Part shown: piece after piece, positions 1 to 8,993 of the stretch | Numbering within the stretch: the stretch's first letter is position 1 | Layout of the letters: each line of letters begins with the position of its first letter | Assembly (NCBI RefSeq): GCF_014205635.1 | Contig: NZ_JACIIV010000028.1 | Span: forward strand, 1 to 46,876 | Direction: 5' to 3' | Length of the DNA stretch: 46,876 nt | Origin: Polymorphobacter multimanifer | GTDB taxonomy: Bacteria > Pseudomonadota > Alphaproteobacteria > Sphingomonadales > Sphingomonadaceae | Notes under the pieces: generated by a model | The model's database searches: none | What the model was told of the DNA's origin: nothing | What the model saw: only the letters and a program-made list of their open reading frames with translations | Translations under genes and position numbers: made by a program

Positions 1-258
1 ATCGGTGATCTCCGTTGGTTGGATATTGCAACCCAAACCTAACCGAAGATCGCCGATGGCCAACCGCGACCTACACCACCACCTGGGACACGACCATTAA
101 GAGTCCTTTGCCAGGGCAACGTTTTCAATGGGCATTCCGACAGTTCGTGGTTTGTTCTGCAACTTTCTGTACTAGGTGAGACTGCAGTTGTCGGAATGGA
201 AAATAGTTGCCAGCGCAAGCCTGCTTTAAGACCAAAGCGGGAAGCGAAGCGTCCGCTG

Positions 259-1578
259 CTAACGTTTGCTAACCGAAATCGTAACTTTGCCGTTGTCCAG
301 CTCCGGCACTTGGGCGCGGAGCCCGACACTGCCAGCGCGGAGTTCAGGGTAGATGTCGGGCTGCGGATATTTGCGCGGAAAGATGTACCGAGTGTGCAGC
401 TCGTCGATGCGAATGCGATAGACACGATCGACGCAGGCTAAGGTGCGACAATGAGCGCGCTGCGCTAGGAAATTGGCTTGATTGGCATCGATGCGGCGTT
501 TGCCGGCCGGCGCCTCGGCGGCGATGGCGCGACCATAGGCGTCGGACATTTGCACATCAAGCGCCGCCAGTTCCTCGTCGTTGCAAATCATGCGGTTTAC
601 CCACGAGGTAGCGCGGCGGCAGTTGAAGCTGGGGCTGAAGTCCCTGCCCGGTGCGGCAACAGCGCGCGGGGCGGTAAATTGGCCGTGCGCGGCAGGTGGC
701 CCGCTTGGGCGGTCGGCGGTCTTTGCAAGTGCGCCGCCTGGCGTCAACACAGCGCGTGTGCGCTTTTCGGTGTAGTGTTGCGAAGCAGCGGAAGAGCGTT
801 TGCGGGTGGGTGATGTTGCTGGAGGCGATGCCGCCGGGGTGTCAGGCACGTTCGCTGGAGCGCCTTCGACAGGCCGTGGCGTAACAACTGACGAGTTGCG
901 ACTCTGCATTGCGGTGATGGAGTCGACCGTCGCCTCCGGTGCCGCGCTGGCAGCGTCCGAGGCGTCGGATTGGGCGCGCTCCAGCGGCGCCGCGAGTGCT
1001 CCCGGATCGGTCGACGGTGCGGCGGTTGTCGGGACCATGTACCGGGTATCGGCTGGCGCTACAGCACCCCGAAGCCACCAGCCAAGGACCAGCGCAATCG
1101 CAAGTCCCGCAACGATAGCGAGCATAGCAGCCGCCCTTGTACGCCAATGGCGCCGCGCCGAGGCGGGCGACGCTGTGTGTAGCGGCGGCCGAGGAACCGG
1201 GCTCCCCGCCGGCTGCGCAGAGGGCGTCCCAGGAGGCACCTGACGGCGGCGATCGACGTGAATGGCATCGTCAGGAATGTCCGACAGCGTCCGTATGGGG
1301 GGTGTCGGCGAGGTGCCGTGCCGCGGTGCCTGGGGCTGTTCCTCGGCCGGTGTCGCAGCCTCACGACAGCGGCGATCGACGTGAATGACATCGTCGGAAC
1401 TGTCGGACGGTGTAAGAATGGAAGTCGGCGCACGCCCGGTGTCGTCGTCCTGCGCCGGTGCGCGTACGGCGCCTGCTTCGGATGCGGACGGAGGGAGCGT
1501 GCGTGACAGCCTCGGGCCGGTATCGACCAGGCCCAGTTCCTCGGCCTTGCGGCGGCGCCATTCTTCGTTGTCGCTCAT
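259..1578 (-). CDS. Membrane-anchored protein with C-terminal LprI-like domain
   Basis: A 439-residue protein. Residues 1-145 are a disordered, Pro/Ser-rich cytoplasmic part, about 150-170 form one transmembrane helix (AMLAIVAGLAIALVLGWWLR), then comes a low-complexity linker. Residues about 317-395 match the lysozyme-inhibitor LprI/DUF1311 type, with four cysteines (about 320, 332, 377, 382) and the family's ICNDEELAALD segment. The cytoplasmic part holds two copies of a motif ending DDxIHVDRR (about 61-70 and 102-111), visible as a DNA repeat near 1250-1290 and 1370-1410. The start at 1578 was chosen because MSDNEEW is a normal N-terminus; an upstream extension to 1656 looks non-coding. Topology puts the C-terminal domain in the periplasm. 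Its exact role is unknown; lysozyme inhibition is only a family-level guess. Confidence 0.75.
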   Translation of the reverse strand: MSDNEEWRRRKAEELGLVDTGPRLSRTLPPSASEAGAVRAPAQDDDTGRAPTSILTPSDSSDDVIHVDRRCREAATPAEEQPQAPRHGTSPTPPIRTLSDIPDDAIHVDRRRQVPPGTPSAQPAGSPVPRPPLHTASPASARRHWRTRAAAMLAIVAGLAIALVLGWWLRGAVAPADTRYMVPTTAAPSTDPGALAAPLERAQSDASDAASAAPEATVDSITAMQSRNSSVVTPRPVEGAPANVPDTPAASPPATSPTRKRSSAASQHYTEKRTRAVLTPGGALAKTADRPSGPPAAHGQFTAPRAVAAPGRDFSPSFNCRRATSWVNRMICNDEELAALDVQMSDAYGRAIAAEAPAGKRRIDANQANFLAQRAHCRTLACVDRVYRIRIDELHTRYIFPRKYPQPDIYPELRAGSVGLRAQVPELDNGKVTISVSKR

Positions 1579-1769
1579 CGTAATCTTGCCATGGGCACAT
1601 CCCGTTGGCAGTACGACGGGTGAACGCTTTGGTTGCGCGGAAAGCGTCGGCCCCAATCAGCAAGGCCATCTTCCCTCGATAGAAGATGCCTGGGTTGTGC
1701 CGAACTTTAGCAGCGGGGACAGCCGGACCGTCAGGATGCCCAGTGGCCCTACTTGGTGCCAGTGCCGAT

Positions 1770-2813
1770 TTAAAGCCGAAAGTACGACAGTTCAGGAGCA
1801 AAGATTCCGCCAAATGTGCCATCGGGGAGCACATCGACAAAACTCGAAATTGATCCATCGCTACCGACCAGCCAGCTATACGCCTGATCGGGTGCCGCAA
1901 CCGGATTGGCAACAAGCAATCCGCTGCCGCCGAGCGGGCGCCAAGGCCCTTTGATTTGATCGGCGACCATCCCGTACAGGCCAGTCGGTGCAGAAACTCC
2001 AGGCGCGAAGACGCTGGACTGCGTCGACCAGAACAGATGGTAGCGCCCGCCTATCACAACCAGATGCGGGCGCTCGAGTTCGTTGTTCACCCCGTCGGCA
2101 CTCACCAGCGGAGGCAACAACCGCCAGGCGCTGCCGACCTGTTCGGCAATCCCGATAACGCCATTGTGCGTATGCCGCGAGCCTGCGGCTGAGCCGGTGA
2201 ACAACAGCCATGCCTTGCCGTCTGCCGGATCGCGAAACCAGGCCGGATCTCGGAAGGCCTTGATGGTGCCCACACTACCGGTCGCTGCCTGCGCGAGATC
2301 GTACATCGTGCCGTCGCTGGCGACGAGCTCCGTTGCCGGTGACCATTCTTCCAGTCGCGGCCCGGGCTCGACGCGCGCCTTCGCCTCGAACAGTCGCTGC
2401 TCGAAGCTCGGCGTCGTTTCGCCGCGGCGGCCGGCGGCGGTGAACCACAAAGTCAGTTCGCGGCCACGCAAGACCGCACTGCCTGACCACTCCCGACTGC
2501 CCGGAGACCAGCCGTCCGGCATGGCGAGGCCGAGATCATGCCAGCCACCCGGTCCCTTGTGGAGCAGACGAATGCGCGCGACGCGGTGCCGTTCGAGAGG
2601 ATCGACACTATGCGGCGCACTGAGGGCAAACCACAGCGCGCCTCCCTCCACCTCCGCGACGCTGCCGTCCTCGAGCTGCGCCGGCCAGAAATCCCACAGC
2701 CAATGGCCCGGAACAATGGGCTCATCGATATCGGCGGCGCTGATGAGCGGCGCTTGCGGCCATTGCGACGTGGCAAGTTGAGCCAGTGCGGTGGCCGTCC
2801 AGTGGGTCGTCAT
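1770..2813 (-). CDS. GH68 family sucrase (levansucrase-like), probably intracellular
   Basis: A 347-residue glycoside hydrolase family 68 protein that splits sucrose into glucose and fructose or fructan. All three catalytic carboxylates of the family are visible: nucleophile Asp41 in LWDFWP, transition-state stabiliser Asp189 in FRDP, and acid/base Glu247 in NELERPH. It has no signal peptide and is shorter than typical secreted levansucrases (over 400 residues), so cytoplasmic sucrose hydrolysis is inferred. The start ATG at 2813 lies 4 bases after the stop of the upstream receptor gene, so the two are surely co-transcribed. A longer frame to 2948 would overlap the receptor and is rejected. 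Together with the permease, LacI repressor and ROK kinase it forms a sucrose-use locus. Confidence 0.9.
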   Translation of the reverse strand: MTTHWTATALAQLATSQWPQAPLISAADIDEPIVPGHWLWDFWPAQLEDGSVAEVEGGALWFALSAPHSVDPLERHRVARIRLLHKGPGGWHDLGLAMPDGWSPGSREWSGSAVLRGRELTLWFTAAGRRGETTPSFEQRLFEAKARVEPGPRLEEWSPATELVASDGTMYDLAQAATGSVGTIKAFRDPAWFRDPADGKAWLLFTGSAAGSRHTHNGVIGIAEQVGSAWRLLPPLVSADGVNNELERPHLVVIGGRYHLFWSTQSSVFAPGVSAPTGLYGMVADQIKGPWRPLGGSGLLVANPVAAPDQAYSWLVGSDGSISSFVDVLPDGTFGGIFAPELSYFRL

Positions 2814-2817
2814 GCGT

Positions 2818-5304
2818 TCAGAAGCTGTAGCGCAATGCCGCGGAGATCGTGCGGCCGTTGATGGCGCGGGCGCGGACGATGCCGTTGGCAGGGATGTTTC
2901 CCTCTTCGGCTTCGGTGAAGCCGGCGACGTTGAAGAGGTTGTTGGCATTGACCGAAACCATCACGCGCGGCAGTGGCCGCACTGCCACAAAGGCGTTCAC
3001 CTGCGCGAAGCCTGGCAGCTTGAGCGCGTTGTTGTCCTGCGCGAAGGACGCCGTGGTACCGATGATGTTGGCGCCCAGGGTGAACAGCTCGGTGTCGTAT
3101 TGCGGGCTGATCTGGTAGATGAACTCTGCTTGCCGGCGGGGACGATTGCCGACGACGGCGGGGTTGAGAACGTCGCTGGTGATCTCCGCCCTGGTCCAGG
3201 TGCCGGTCGAGGTGAGGAGGAAGGCGCCGCGGCGCAGCGCGCCTTCGACTTCGACGCCCCAGGCGCGATATTCGCGATTGAAGAAGCGTTGGGTGGTCGC
3301 TTCGAAATTCTGCTCTTCGGTGCGGGCATGGAAGGCGGTCGCGTTGAGGGTGGCGCCCCCCTGCCGCCACTTGACGCCGGCTTCGGCCTGGCGGACGAAA
3401 TCGACACCGGCATTGGCGTCGATCAGGCGGCCGGTGACCGTATCGATTGCCGGGCCGAAAAGCAGCCGATCGGCATTGGCGCGGCCGCCGCGGCTGTAGC
3501 GCGCAAAGATGGCGGCGGTGTCGGTCACCAGATAGTTGGCGCCGAGCGAATAGGACACATAATCATAATCATAGTTGAGGGGTGACGGAGCCTCATAGGG
3601 AATGGTGCCGACCCGGGTTTCAGGCACCGAGATGCGGCCATCGGCGTTCAGGTCTGCCGCTGTTATGCCCACCCGGCCGCCGCCGAGATCGGCCCCGAAA
3701 ACCTGCCCACGTGCGCGGCCGAAATCATAACGAAGGCTGGCATCGAGGGTGAGATCGGCGAAGCGCGCGGTGCCGGAGACGAACGGGGCGTTGGTCGTGT
3801 AGCGCAGGTCGTAGCGCCGCCGGCAGCAATTGCCGAAGAAGCTGGCGGAATAGGCAACCGCGCCGGCATCGGTCTGTGGCGCGCCACTGGCGTTGAAGAC
3901 ATCGATGAGCGCCGCATCGCCGTTGCCGCGCACTTCGAGCAGATGTGAGGTCCACAGCCAGGCGGTGTCGATATCCTGCCGGCTGGCATAGAAGCCGGCG
4001 GTGATATCGATCTCGGCAGCGCCGGCATCGAAGCTCCTGGTCAGCCGCAGGTCGTTGGTGATGTTGTTGAGGCTGTTGAGCTCGACATCGAAGAGCACGA
4101 TGCTGGCGAGGAGGCCGTTGCCGCCAAGGCTGGCGGGGTTGGTGATCGCCTGGCCGGCTTGCGGGCCGCTGGCAAAGCGCAGCTGCGCGCCGGGGCCGCC
4201 GATGCTGTCGGCTGTGGCCTGGGCATCGCCAACCGCGCCGGGGAAGGGCGAGATGAAGCGCCCCGAAATGTCGGACAGGCGGAAGCGGTTGATGATGTTC
4301 CAGCCCTCGGCGAAATCGACCGATGCCTCGAAGCCGCCCGACCAGACCAGCGGGCGCTGGCCATCGCGGATATCGCGGATGGTCGGGCGGTTTTCGCCGT
4401 CGAGGGTGCGCACGGTGGTGAAGTTGCGACTGTGCAGCGTGTCGTTGTTGATGTCGAAACCGGGGATGTTCTCGTAGCGCGGATTGGCATCGGTGCCGGT
4501 GACGCGCACCGGATTGGGCAGATAGCCGATGGCGCGGTCGTTCAGATATTTTCCGTAGACGCGGACATAGCCCTCGGCAAACTCGCGGGTGATATTGGCC
4601 TTGATCTGGCCACCCCTGTTGCCATCATAGCCTGCGGATCGCGGACCCTCGCCCTGGCGATAAAAGCCGCCGACATGATAGAGCCAGCCTTCGCCGAGCC
4701 GGCCGCCATAATCGGCGTCGAGTCGATATTCGCCATAATCGAGGCCGATCGTGCCCTGGATGGCACCGCCTTCCTCGCGGCCGGTCTTCGAGATGAGGTT
4801 GATGACACCGCCGGGCGAGTTGGAGGCGAAGGTGGAGGCGGAGCCGCCGCGCACCGATTCAACACGCGCCACCGAGAAATCGGCGCGCAGGAAGATGTCG
4901 GCATTGCCGAAGGTGATGTCTCCGAATTCCAGCACCGGCAGGCCATCTTCCTGCAACTGCAGGAACTTGGCGCCGCCCGACGCGACCGGGAGCCCGCGAA
5001 CCGAGATGTTGGCATTGCCTTCTCCGCCCGAAGCCTCGGCGCGGATGCCGGGCAGATTGCGGAAGACTTCGGCGACCGAGCGCGGGGCGTTCTGCTGGAT
5101 GGCCTCGGCGCCGATCGAGCTGACCGAGATCGACGTGGTGAGCCTGTCGGCGCCGCGCGCGATGGCAGTGACCACGAGTTCACCCTCGTCTACCGCCGGT
5201 GTCGGTGGCGGTGGCGGTGGCGGCGGCATGGTTTCCTGCGCCTGCCCCGGGCTCAGGGCCAAGGCTGTTGCACCTGCCAGCAGAAGCGTTCGCAAACCTG
5301 TCAT
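2818..5304 (-). CDS. TonB-dependent receptor of the sucrose locus
   Basis: An 828-residue outer-membrane receptor. It has a signal peptide (about 1-22, ending GQA), a run of eight prolines, a TonB-box-like ELVVTA segment, a plug domain (RSVAEVFRNLPGIRAEA, VRGGSASTFASNSPGG) and a long beta-barrel ending in an aromatic residue (ALRYSF). The ATG at 5304 follows a strong GGGGAGGA ribosome site. Its neighbours suggest that it takes up sucrose or a fructose-containing oligosaccharide, as in the Xanthomonas sux locus. Two LacI-type operators lie 57-94 bases upstream. The open frame continues upstream to 6462, but that part is antisense to the permease gene and is not coding. Confidence 0.9.
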   Translation of the reverse strand: MTGLRTLLLAGATALALSPGQAQETMPPPPPPPPTPAVDEGELVVTAIARGADRLTTSISVSSIGAEAIQQNAPRSVAEVFRNLPGIRAEASGGEGNANISVRGLPVASGGAKFLQLQEDGLPVLEFGDITFGNADIFLRADFSVARVESVRGGSASTFASNSPGGVINLISKTGREEGGAIQGTIGLDYGEYRLDADYGGRLGEGWLYHVGGFYRQGEGPRSAGYDGNRGGQIKANITREFAEGYVRVYGKYLNDRAIGYLPNPVRVTGTDANPRYENIPGFDINNDTLHSRNFTTVRTLDGENRPTIRDIRDGQRPLVWSGGFEASVDFAEGWNIINRFRLSDISGRFISPFPGAVGDAQATADSIGGPGAQLRFASGPQAGQAITNPASLGGNGLLASIVLFDVELNSLNNITNDLRLTRSFDAGAAEIDITAGFYASRQDIDTAWLWTSHLLEVRGNGDAALIDVFNASGAPQTDAGAVAYSASFFGNCCRRRYDLRYTTNAPFVSGTARFADLTLDASLRYDFGRARGQVFGADLGGGRVGITAADLNADGRISVPETRVGTIPYEAPSPLNYDYDYVSYSLGANYLVTDTAAIFARYSRGGRANADRLLFGPAIDTVTGRLIDANAGVDFVRQAEAGVKWRQGGATLNATAFHARTEEQNFEATTQRFFNREYRAWGVEVEGALRRGAFLLTSTGTWTRAEITSDVLNPAVVGNRPRRQAEFIYQISPQYDTELFTLGANIIGTTASFAQDNNALKLPGFAQVNAFVAVRPLPRVMVSVNANNLFNVAGFTEAEEGNIPANGIVRARAINGRTISAALRYSF

Positions 5305-5360
5305 CGCATCCTCCCCAGTTGCGCCCGTTTTCCGGGCTTGGAGACACGCTATTCTGACTC

Positions 5361-5374
5361 TGCAATCGATTGCA
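5361..5374. promoter_or_regulatory. LacI-type operator 1
   Basis: TGCAATCGATTGCA is a perfect 14-base palindrome with the central CG typical of LacI/GalR-family operators. It lies in the divergent promoter region between the receptor and permease genes. The likely ligand is the LacI-type repressor encoded at 6789-7805. Confidence 0.8.
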
Positions 5375-5384
5375 ACGATATTCT

Positions 5385-5398
5385 TGCAACCGATTGCA
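5385..5398. promoter_or_regulatory. LacI-type operator 2
   Basis: TGCAACCGATTGCA differs from operator 1 at one base and lies 24 bases from it, centre to centre, so two repressor dimers could sit on nearly the same face of the helix and control both divergent transcripts. Confidence 0.75.
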
Positions 5399-5448
5399 GT
5401 TGCGCATAGCCTTGGCGTCAATAGGCCGGAATCGGCATTTGGGGAGGG

Positions 5449-6819
5449 ATGATGGCTGCGGGACCCAGTGTGACGCTTGACGAAGCCGGCTTTGCCGCGA
5501 CGCCGGCAGCGCCTCGCCCCAAGCTGTCGCTGCTGTCCATCGTCAACATGAACATTGGTTTTCTGGGCCTGCAGTTCAGTTTCGGGCTGCAGCAAGCCAA
5601 CATGGCGCCGATCTATCGCTATCTCGGCGCCGAGGAGGCCAGCCTGCCGCTGCTCTGGCTGGCAGGGCCGGTGACGGGGTTGCTCGTGCAGCCGATCATC
5701 GGCGCGCTGTCTGACCGCACCGTCAGTCGCTGGGGGCGGCGGACGCCCTATTTCCTCATCGGCGCCATCCTGTGCAGCCTCTGCCTGTTCGCCATGCCTT
5801 ACAGCCCGGCATTGTGGGTCGCGGCCAGCCTGCTCTGGATTCTCGATGCCGCCAACAATGTGACGATGGAGCCCTATCGCGCCTATGTGGGTGACCGGCT
5901 CGACGCCGACCAGCGACCGCTCGGCTATCTCACCCAGGCGAGCTTCACCGGGCTGGCGCAGACTTTTGCCTATCTCACCCCGTCGCTGCTGGTCTGGTGG
6001 GGCATCGGCAGCGACATGGTCGATGCCAATGGCATTCCGGTCATCACGCGCATTGCGTTCGTGATCGGCGCCTTTCTGTCGATCACGACGATCTACTGGT
6101 CGGTGTGGCGGGTACCCGAATTGCCGCTTGGTGCCGGCGCCATTGCCGTAATGCGCAGCGAGCCACTTTCGGCGCGCACCGCTGCAGCGGATATCGTTTC
6201 GGCGGTGCACGACATGCCCCCGGTCATGCGCCGGCTGGCGTTGCCGATGCTCTGCCAGTGGTTCGCGATGTTCGCTTACTGGCAGTATATTGCGCTCGCC
6301 ATCGGCCGCTCGGTGTTCGGGACCGGGGATCCGGCGACGGCCGGCTTCAGGGATGCCGTGCTGCTGACCGGGCAGGCCGGCGCTTTTTACAATTTCGTCG
6401 CGTTTCTGGCGGGCTTCGCGATGGTGCCGCTCACGCGCAAGCTGGGTGCGCCGCGCGTCCATGCTGCAGCGCTTGCGATTTCGGGCGCCGCGATCCTCAC
6501 GGTACCGGGCATCACCGATCCGCTGCTGCTGGCGCTCCCCATGCTCGGCATCGGCATAGGCTGGGCGAGCATGATGGGCTGCCCCTATATCATGCTCGCC
6601 AACGCCGTACCGCCCGCGCGCACGGGCATTTACATGGGCATCTTCAACATGTTCATCGTGGTGCCGATGCTTGTCGAAAGCCTGACAATGCCGCTCATCT
6701 ACTCGCCGCTGCTCGGTGGGGACCCGCGCAATGTGCTGATGCTGTCGGGTGGCCTCATGCTTGTTGCAGGTCTTGCAACATTGCGCATTCAGCCCGGCAG
6801 CGTGGCGCAGCCGTCATGA
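5449..6819 (+). CDS. MFS/GPH-type sucrose permease
   Basis: A 456-residue polytopic inner-membrane transporter with about 12 hydrophobic segments. The N-terminal stretch [20 protein letters not shown] and the loop [16 protein letters not shown] (R-x-G-R-R signature) resemble plant SUC/SUT and bacterial SuxC-type sucrose/proton symporters. It probably imports intact sucrose from the periplasm for the cytoplasmic GH68 enzyme. Two adjacent ATGs (5449 and 5452) follow GGGGAGGG; the second has slightly better spacing. The 3' end overlaps the 3' end of the convergent LacI gene by 31 bases. Expression is probably controlled by the two operators just upstream. Confidence 0.88.
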   Translation: MMAAGPSVTLDEAGFAATPAAPRPKLSLLSIVNMNIGFLGLQFSFGLQQANMAPIYRYLGAEEASLPLLWLAGPVTGLLVQPIIGALSDRTVSRWGRRTPYFLIGAILCSLCLFAMPYSPALWVAASLLWILDAANNVTMEPYRAYVGDRLDADQRPLGYLTQASFTGLAQTFAYLTPSLLVWWGIGSDMVDANGIPVITRIAFVIGAFLSITTIYWSVWRVPELPLGAGAIAVMRSEPLSARTAAADIVSAVHDMPPVMRRLALPMLCQWFAMFAYWQYIALAIGRSVFGTGDPATAGFRDAVLLTGQAGAFYNFVAFLAGFAMVPLTRKLGAPRVHAAALAISGAAILTVPGITDPLLLALPMLGIGIGWASMMGCPYIMLANAVPPARTGIYMGIFNMFIVVPMLVESLTMPLIYSPLLGGDPRNVLMLSGGLMLVAGLATLRIQPGSVAQPS

Positions 6820-7805
6820 CTCGAGCCGCGCACCACCAGCTCGGGCGGCAGTATCACCGATTCGGTGTCCTCGCCGGCCATGCGACGGAACAGCAGGTCT
6901 ACGAGGCGATCGGCCCCCTGCTTCAGGTCCTGGCGCACCGTGGTCAATGGTGGGTTGGTGTGCGCGGCGAGCGTCACATCATCATAACCGACCACCGCCA
7001 CATCGCCCGGCACCGACTGGTTCCGCTCGGCAAGAGCACGAATTGCCATCATTGCGATGGTGTCGGAGGCTGCGACGATGCCATCGATCGGCGCGCCTTG
7101 CGCCAGATCGGCGGCGATCATGGCATAGGCGGCTTCGGGCGTCATTGGCACCGGCACCATGCGCACGCCAAGGCCGGCTTCGGCAGAGGCATTGGCGTGC
7201 CCTTCGAGCCGCAAACCGATCTCCGGCACCTTCGGATTGCCATAGAATACCAGTTGACGGCGGCCTGCGGCGAGCAGGTGCGTCGTTGCGAGGGCACCCC
7301 CGCGCAGATTGTCGGTGCCAACCGAGCAATAGGATTGTCCCGGCAGATGTGCGCCCCAGACAACCAGCGGCCGATGCCGCGCCGCCACCCGGTCGATGAT
7401 GGCACCCTGGTCCGACTGGCCGATGATGATGATGCCATCGGTACGACCCGAAGCGACAATCCGATCGAGCCAGCCGTCGTCGGCGGGGATCACCCGGCTC
7501 AGCAGCAGGTCCTGGCCGCGGTCGGTGAGCGCATCGGCGAGATGGCCGACCATGGTGATGAAGAAGGGATCCGACGGGTGCTGCCCGGTTTCATGGCCGA
7601 GCGGAAGCACGACACCGATCGCCTGCGCCTTGCCAATCCGCAACGCCCGCGCGGTCTGGTTGATCTGAAAACCATGCTGTGTGGCGAGTTCGGCAACGCG
7701 GCGGCGCGTTTCGATCGCGATGACCGGGTTGCCTGCGAGCGCCCGGGAGACGGTGGACTTCGAGAGACCAGTAGCCTTTGCGAGATCGGTGAGAGTTCGG
7801 ATCAT
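6789..7805 (-). CDS. LacI-family transcriptional repressor of the sucrose locus
   Basis: A 338-residue protein. An N-terminal helix-turn-helix (TLTDLAKATGLSKSTVSRAL, about residues 3-23) with the hinge region (QTARALRIGKAQAIGVVLP) is followed by a periplasmic-binding-protein-like sugar domain. The ATG at 7805 gives the canonical LacI N-terminus MIRTLTDLA; an upstream extension to 7907 is not family-like. It probably binds the two palindromes at 5361 and 5385 and releases them on sucrose, fructose or a phosphorylated derivative. It is divergent from the fructokinase gene with only 52 bases between the starts. Confidence 0.9.
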   Translation of the reverse strand: MIRTLTDLAKATGLSKSTVSRALAGNPVIAIETRRRVAELATQHGFQINQTARALRIGKAQAIGVVLPLGHETGQHPSDPFFITMVGHLADALTDRGQDLLLSRVIPADDGWLDRIVASGRTDGIIIIGQSDQGAIIDRVAARHRPLVVWGAHLPGQSYCSVGTDNLRGGALATTHLLAAGRRQLVFYGNPKVPEIGLRLEGHANASAEAGLGVRMVPVPMTPEAAYAMIAADLAQGAPIDGIVAASDTIAMMAIRALAERNQSVPGDVAVVGYDDVTLAAHTNPPLTTVRQDLKQGADRLVDLLFRRMAGEDTESVILPPELVVRGSSHDGCATLPG

Positions 7806-7857
7806 GGATGCCACTAGCAGCCCCGCAGCCCCATTGCACAAGTCGGATTGAAGATCG

Positions 7858-8748
7858 ATGAGCGATCCTCTTTTTGCGGGTGTTGAACTCGGCGGAACAA
7901 AGTCCATTGCCGTCGTGGCACGCGGCTATAGCATCATCGACCGTATCCAGCTGCCCACCACAACGCCGGCCCCGACGCTTGATGCGCTGTCCTGCTGGCT
8001 ATTGCGTTCACAAGCGGTGCACGGGGATTTCGCAGCGATCGGCATTGGCAGCTTCGGTCCCGTGTGCGTCGATCACCGAGCCGCCGAATATGGGTGCATC
8101 ACCAATACACCGAAGCCGGGCTGGGCCGATACGTCCGTTCTCGATCATTTCCGCCAGCGGTTTCATGTGCCCATCGGGTTCGATACCGATGTGAATGGTG
8201 CTGCGCTTGCAGAAGGCCGCTGGGGAGCCTCCCGCGAGGCCAGCGTGCATGTGTATATGACCATCGGCACTGGGGTCGGAGTTGGGATCGTCGTCGATGG
8301 CCGTCCGCTTCACGGCGCGATGCACCCCGAATTCGGCCATATCCGCATCCGCCGTCTGCCCGGTGACAGTTTTCCAGGCGTCTGCCGCTTTCATGGCGAC
8401 TGCCTGGAAGGGCTTGTCAGCGGCCCTGCCATCGCCGCTCGTACCGGCGACGACCCCAGCCGGTTCTCGATCGAACATCCCGTCTGGGAAGCGGTCGCGG
8501 CCGATCTGGCTGAAGCAGTCGGCACACTCATTCTTACTGTATCGCCGCAAAAGATTGTCATTGGGGGTGGGGTTGCGGTGGGGCAGCCGCGTCTTTTCGA
8601 GAAGCTGCCTCCACTTGTTGCCGTGCGGCTAGCCGGATACTACGGCCATGGCACAGCGAGCTTGTTGGACGAGATGGTTTGTCGTCCTGGCCTTGGTAAT
8701 GATGCCGGGCCACTCGGCGCCATCGCGTTGGCGTTTGATGCGCTCTGA
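7858..8748 (+). CDS. ROK-family fructokinase
   Basis: A 296-residue sugar kinase that most likely phosphorylates the fructose released by the sucrase. It has the N-terminal phosphate motif (GVELGGTKSIAVV), catalytic Asp in GFDTDVNGAALAEGRWG, the second glycine-rich loop (MTIGTGVGVGIV), and the ROK zinc motif in the fructokinase form, GH followed by CRFHGDCLEGLVSG. Its place next to LacI, permease and sucrase supports fructose over glucose. The ATG at 7858 is the only sensible start. No glucokinase is visible in the window. Confidence 0.88.
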   Translation: MSDPLFAGVELGGTKSIAVVARGYSIIDRIQLPTTTPAPTLDALSCWLLRSQAVHGDFAAIGIGSFGPVCVDHRAAEYGCITNTPKPGWADTSVLDHFRQRFHVPIGFDTDVNGAALAEGRWGASREASVHVYMTIGTGVGVGIVVDGRPLHGAMHPEFGHIRIRRLPGDSFPGVCRFHGDCLEGLVSGPAIAARTGDDPSRFSIEHPVWEAVAADLAEAVGTLILTVSPQKIVIGGGVAVGQPRLFEKLPPLVAVRLAGYYGHGTASLLDEMVCRPGLGNDAGPLGAIALAFDAL

Positions 8749-8885
8749 CCGCGGTCTCCAATGCGACCGAACTGCTTATGATGCCGTATCAGAAAGCTTT
8801 GGCGTTATTTACAGATGCTGCAGTGAGCTGGTCCCGCCTGTTTCGACAGTTTGGCGACGCAGTTCGCTTAACGCCCTGTCCAAGA

Positions 8886-8981
8886 ATCCGGGACCACCTC
8901 AATGACAAGACTGCGGACAGCTACCTCGGCTTCATCCACCTCGTCTCAATCCGGTTGTGGATGCGTGAATTTGTCAACGCC
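8886..8981 (+). mobile_element. IS5-type transposase C-terminal remnant
   Basis: The plus frame here reads NDKTADSYLGFIHLVSIRLW, the usual C-terminal segment of IS5/IS427-group transposases (DKTA...FLGFIHLA.I..W). There is no start, no DDE core and no clear terminal repeat, so only a scrap remains. It abuts the 3' end of the lasso C gene. The rest of 8749-8993 holds nothing recognisable. Confidence 0.6.
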
Positions 8982-8993
8982 TCCTGGAAGCTG

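Noticed and set aside
1-258. Gene reading out of the left edge on the minus strand (GGAG near the edge)
   Set aside because: Too little sequence; a ribosome-like site alone is not enough to call a gene, and nothing else is visible in these 258 bases.
2818-5304. Receptor as the lasso peptide uptake receptor
   Set aside because: It is coupled to the sucrase gene and has LacI operators; the sucrose role fits better.
4159-5409. 416-codon plus frame
   Set aside because: Antisense shadow of the receptor gene, caused by high GC; no family features.
5305-6462. Minus-strand extension giving the receptor a 1214-residue frame
   Set aside because: It is antisense to the permease gene, low in hydrophobic pattern, and the receptor has its own ribosome site and signal peptide at 5304.
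5997-7817. 606-codon plus frame
   Set aside because: Runs across the permease and antisense to LacI; composition (His/Arg-rich) is typical of a shadow frame.
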